From assembly GCA_023436765.1 (NCBI GenBank), contig JAEZHX010000065.1, positions 1-7,355 of the forward strand: a stretch of 7,355 nucleotides of DNA, written 5' to 3'. Of the stretch, positions 6,920-7,355 are shown piece after piece; position 1 is the stretch's first letter, and every line of letters starts with the position of its first letter. The stretch is from Bacillota bacterium (lineage in GTDB: Bacteria > Bacillota > Clostridia > Lachnospirales > Lachnospiraceae). Below the pieces are notes generated by a model. It had not been told where the DNA came from. It worked only from the letters and a program-made list of their open reading frames with translations, and did not search any database. The translations under genes were made by a program, and so were the position numbers.

Positions 6920-6920
6920 T

Positions 6921-6951
6921 GAAAACGAAACGTAAACAACAACACAAATTA
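6921..6951 (+). promoter_or_regulatory. Weak forespore (sigma-G-like) promoter candidate for the SASP gene
   Basis: CAAATTA at 6945-6951 matches the sigma-G -10 consensus CATNHTA at 6 of 7 positions. GAAAA at 6921-6925 matches the -35 consensus GHATR at 4 of 5, with a 19-base spacer, one more than usual. The -10 lies 51 nt before the ATG, a reasonable leader length. SASP genes are known to be sigma-G dependent, which is the main reason to propose a site here. The AT-rich background makes chance matches likely. Confidence 0.25.
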
Positions 6952-7002
6952 TCCTAAACAGTCCGGAGACGGCATGAGGGATAAGAAAATGGAGGAGTTT
7001 AT

Positions 7003-7203
7003 ATGTCAAGAAGAAACAGAGCAGAGATACCGGAGGCACGAGAAGCACTGGACCGTTTTAAGTATGAGGTTGCTAACGAACTCGGAGTTCCATTGAAGCA
7101 AGGTTATAATGGGGATTTGACCTCGTATCAGAATGGTTCTGTCGGCGGTTATATGGTGAAGAAAATGATCCAGGATCAGGAGAAGAAAATGGCTGGTAAA
7201 TAA
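7003..7203 (+). CDS. Alpha/beta-type small acid-soluble spore protein (SASP)
   Basis: This 66-residue DNA-binding protein saturates the spore chromosome, holds it in an A-like form and protects it from UV and chemical damage. It is then degraded at germination as an amino acid source. The sequence shows both family signatures: the N-terminal helix with YEVANELGV at 21-29, whose E22-V23 bond is the expected cut site of germination protease GPR, and the C-terminal block GSVGGYMVKKMI at 45-56. Length is typical (about 60-75). Start choice: GGAGGAG at 6991-6997 lies five bases before ATG 7003, a very strong site as expected for an abundant spore protein; the ATG at 6989 is out of frame. It stands alone, preceded by a long intergenic region and followed by a convergent gene. 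Expression in the forespore under sigma-G is inferred from the family. It marks the organism as a spore former. Which paralogue it is cannot be told. Confidence 0.95.
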   Translation: MSRRNRAEIPEAREALDRFKYEVANELGVPLKQGYNGDLTSYQNGSVGGYMVKKMIQDQEKKMAGK

Positions 7204-7250
7204 CCAGACACAAGATAGTCAAACTATACACCCCTTTGGTCTAAAAAATA

Positions 7251-7276
7251 AAGCCTGTCGAGCAATCGACAGGCTT
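7251..7276 (-). terminator. Rho-independent terminator of the convergent minus-strand gene
   Basis: AAGCCTGTCGA (7251-7261) and TCGACAGGCTT (7266-7276) form a perfect 11-bp stem with a 4-nt loop. On the minus strand the stem is followed by TATTTTTTAG, a proper T-tract; on the plus strand only ATTGTAATG follows. Termination is therefore mainly for the minus-strand gene ending at 7296. It may also slow or block read-through from the SASP gene, for which no other terminator is visible. Confidence 0.8.
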
Positions 7277-7295
7277 ATTGTAATGCTCATATAGC

Positions 7296-7355
7296 TTATC
7301 TGTTTTTGTTACGACGTTTTCTGAGATAATCCATACATACCAGTGCGGAACCGCT
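7296..7355 (-). CDS. C-terminal end of a convergent gene, product unknown (partial)
   Basis: Read on the minus strand from the window edge, one frame encodes 19 residues, SGSALVCMDYLRKRRNKNR, and stops at TAA (7298-7296). The stop is 19 nt before a strong minus-strand terminator, which is the spacing expected for a real gene end. The highly basic last residues look like a normal protein terminus. Another minus frame reads through the terminator stem to its T-tract and a third stops sooner, so this frame is preferred. Nineteen residues are too few to name a family. Confidence 0.55.
   Translation of the reverse strand, partial: SGSALVCMDYLRKRRNKNR

Larger units (their letters stand above)
6630..7002. 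other. 373-bp AT-rich intergenic region between citrate synthase and the SASP gene
   Basis: No convincing open reading frame or RNA gene is visible on either strand. The left part holds the citrate synthase terminator. A palindrome AAGAATATTCTT (6734-6745) followed by a T-tract comes next, then an imperfect inverted repeat of CTAG/TATA elements (6786-6818). The 6878-6919 tandem repeat follows, and then the ribosome binding site of the SASP gene at 6991-6997. The length leaves room for the forespore promoter expected for a SASP gene, but no textbook sigma-G site stands out. Confidence 0.6.

Noticed and set aside
1..7355. CRISPR array, tRNA, rRNA, insertion sequence or phage module
   Set aside because: No spaced direct repeats of CRISPR size, no cloverleaf-like sequence, no transposase or integrase motifs and no flanking inverted repeats were seen.

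Overview
The window looks like a chromosomal segment of a low-GC, endospore-forming Firmicute, most likely a clostridium of the Lachnospiraceae type. The evidence is an alpha/beta-type small acid-soluble spore protein gene, strong AGGAGG-like ribosome binding sites, AT-rich intergenic DNA, sigma-A-like promoters, and protein families typical of that group (the DUF2298 'YYY' membrane protein, the CmpB-like/PF06541 membrane protein, and an L,D-transpeptidase with Ig-like repeats). The taxon is an inference from gene content; no 16S or other marker gene is present.

Layout, left to right. (1) 1-591 (+): the 3' part of a family 2 glycosyltransferase of the polyprenyl-phosphate-sugar synthase (DPM1-like) type, cut by the window edge. 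(2) 657-3023 (+): a large polytopic DUF2298 protein, a probable GT-C-like membrane glycosyltransferase, 65 nt after gene 1 and probably co-transcribed with it. (3) 3178-4533 (+): an exported L,D-transpeptidase (YkuD) with a C-terminal tail of about three Ig-like modules. (4) 4592-5125 (+): a small PF06541 membrane protein with its own sigma-A promoter overlapping the stop codon of gene 3. (5) 5268-6629 (+): a complete Si-type citrate synthase, behind a leader with a perfect 11-bp hairpin and an extended -10 promoter overlapping the stop of gene 4. It is closed by a rho-independent terminator. (6) 6630-7002: a 373-bp AT-rich intergenic region holding that terminator and a 14-bp tandem repeat. 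(7) 7003-7203 (+): an alpha/beta-type SASP. (8) 7296-7355 (-): the last 19 codons of a convergent gene, with a minus-strand terminator at 7251-7276.

How the genes may work together. Genes 1 and 2 make a plausible lipid-linked sugar pathway: a cytoplasmic enzyme that charges a polyprenyl carrier and a multispanning enzyme that uses the carrier outside the membrane. Gene 3 crosslinks or anchors to peptidoglycan, so the left half of the window has a cell-envelope theme. Citrate synthase feeds 2-oxoglutarate/glutamate synthesis, and the SASP protects spore DNA; these two look like separate transcription units. I see no CRISPR array, tRNA, rRNA, insertion sequence or phage gene. I found no clearly new multi-gene system. 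The best leads are the GT2-DUF2298 pair, the 12-bp palindrome ahead of the transpeptidase gene, and the structured citrate synthase leader.
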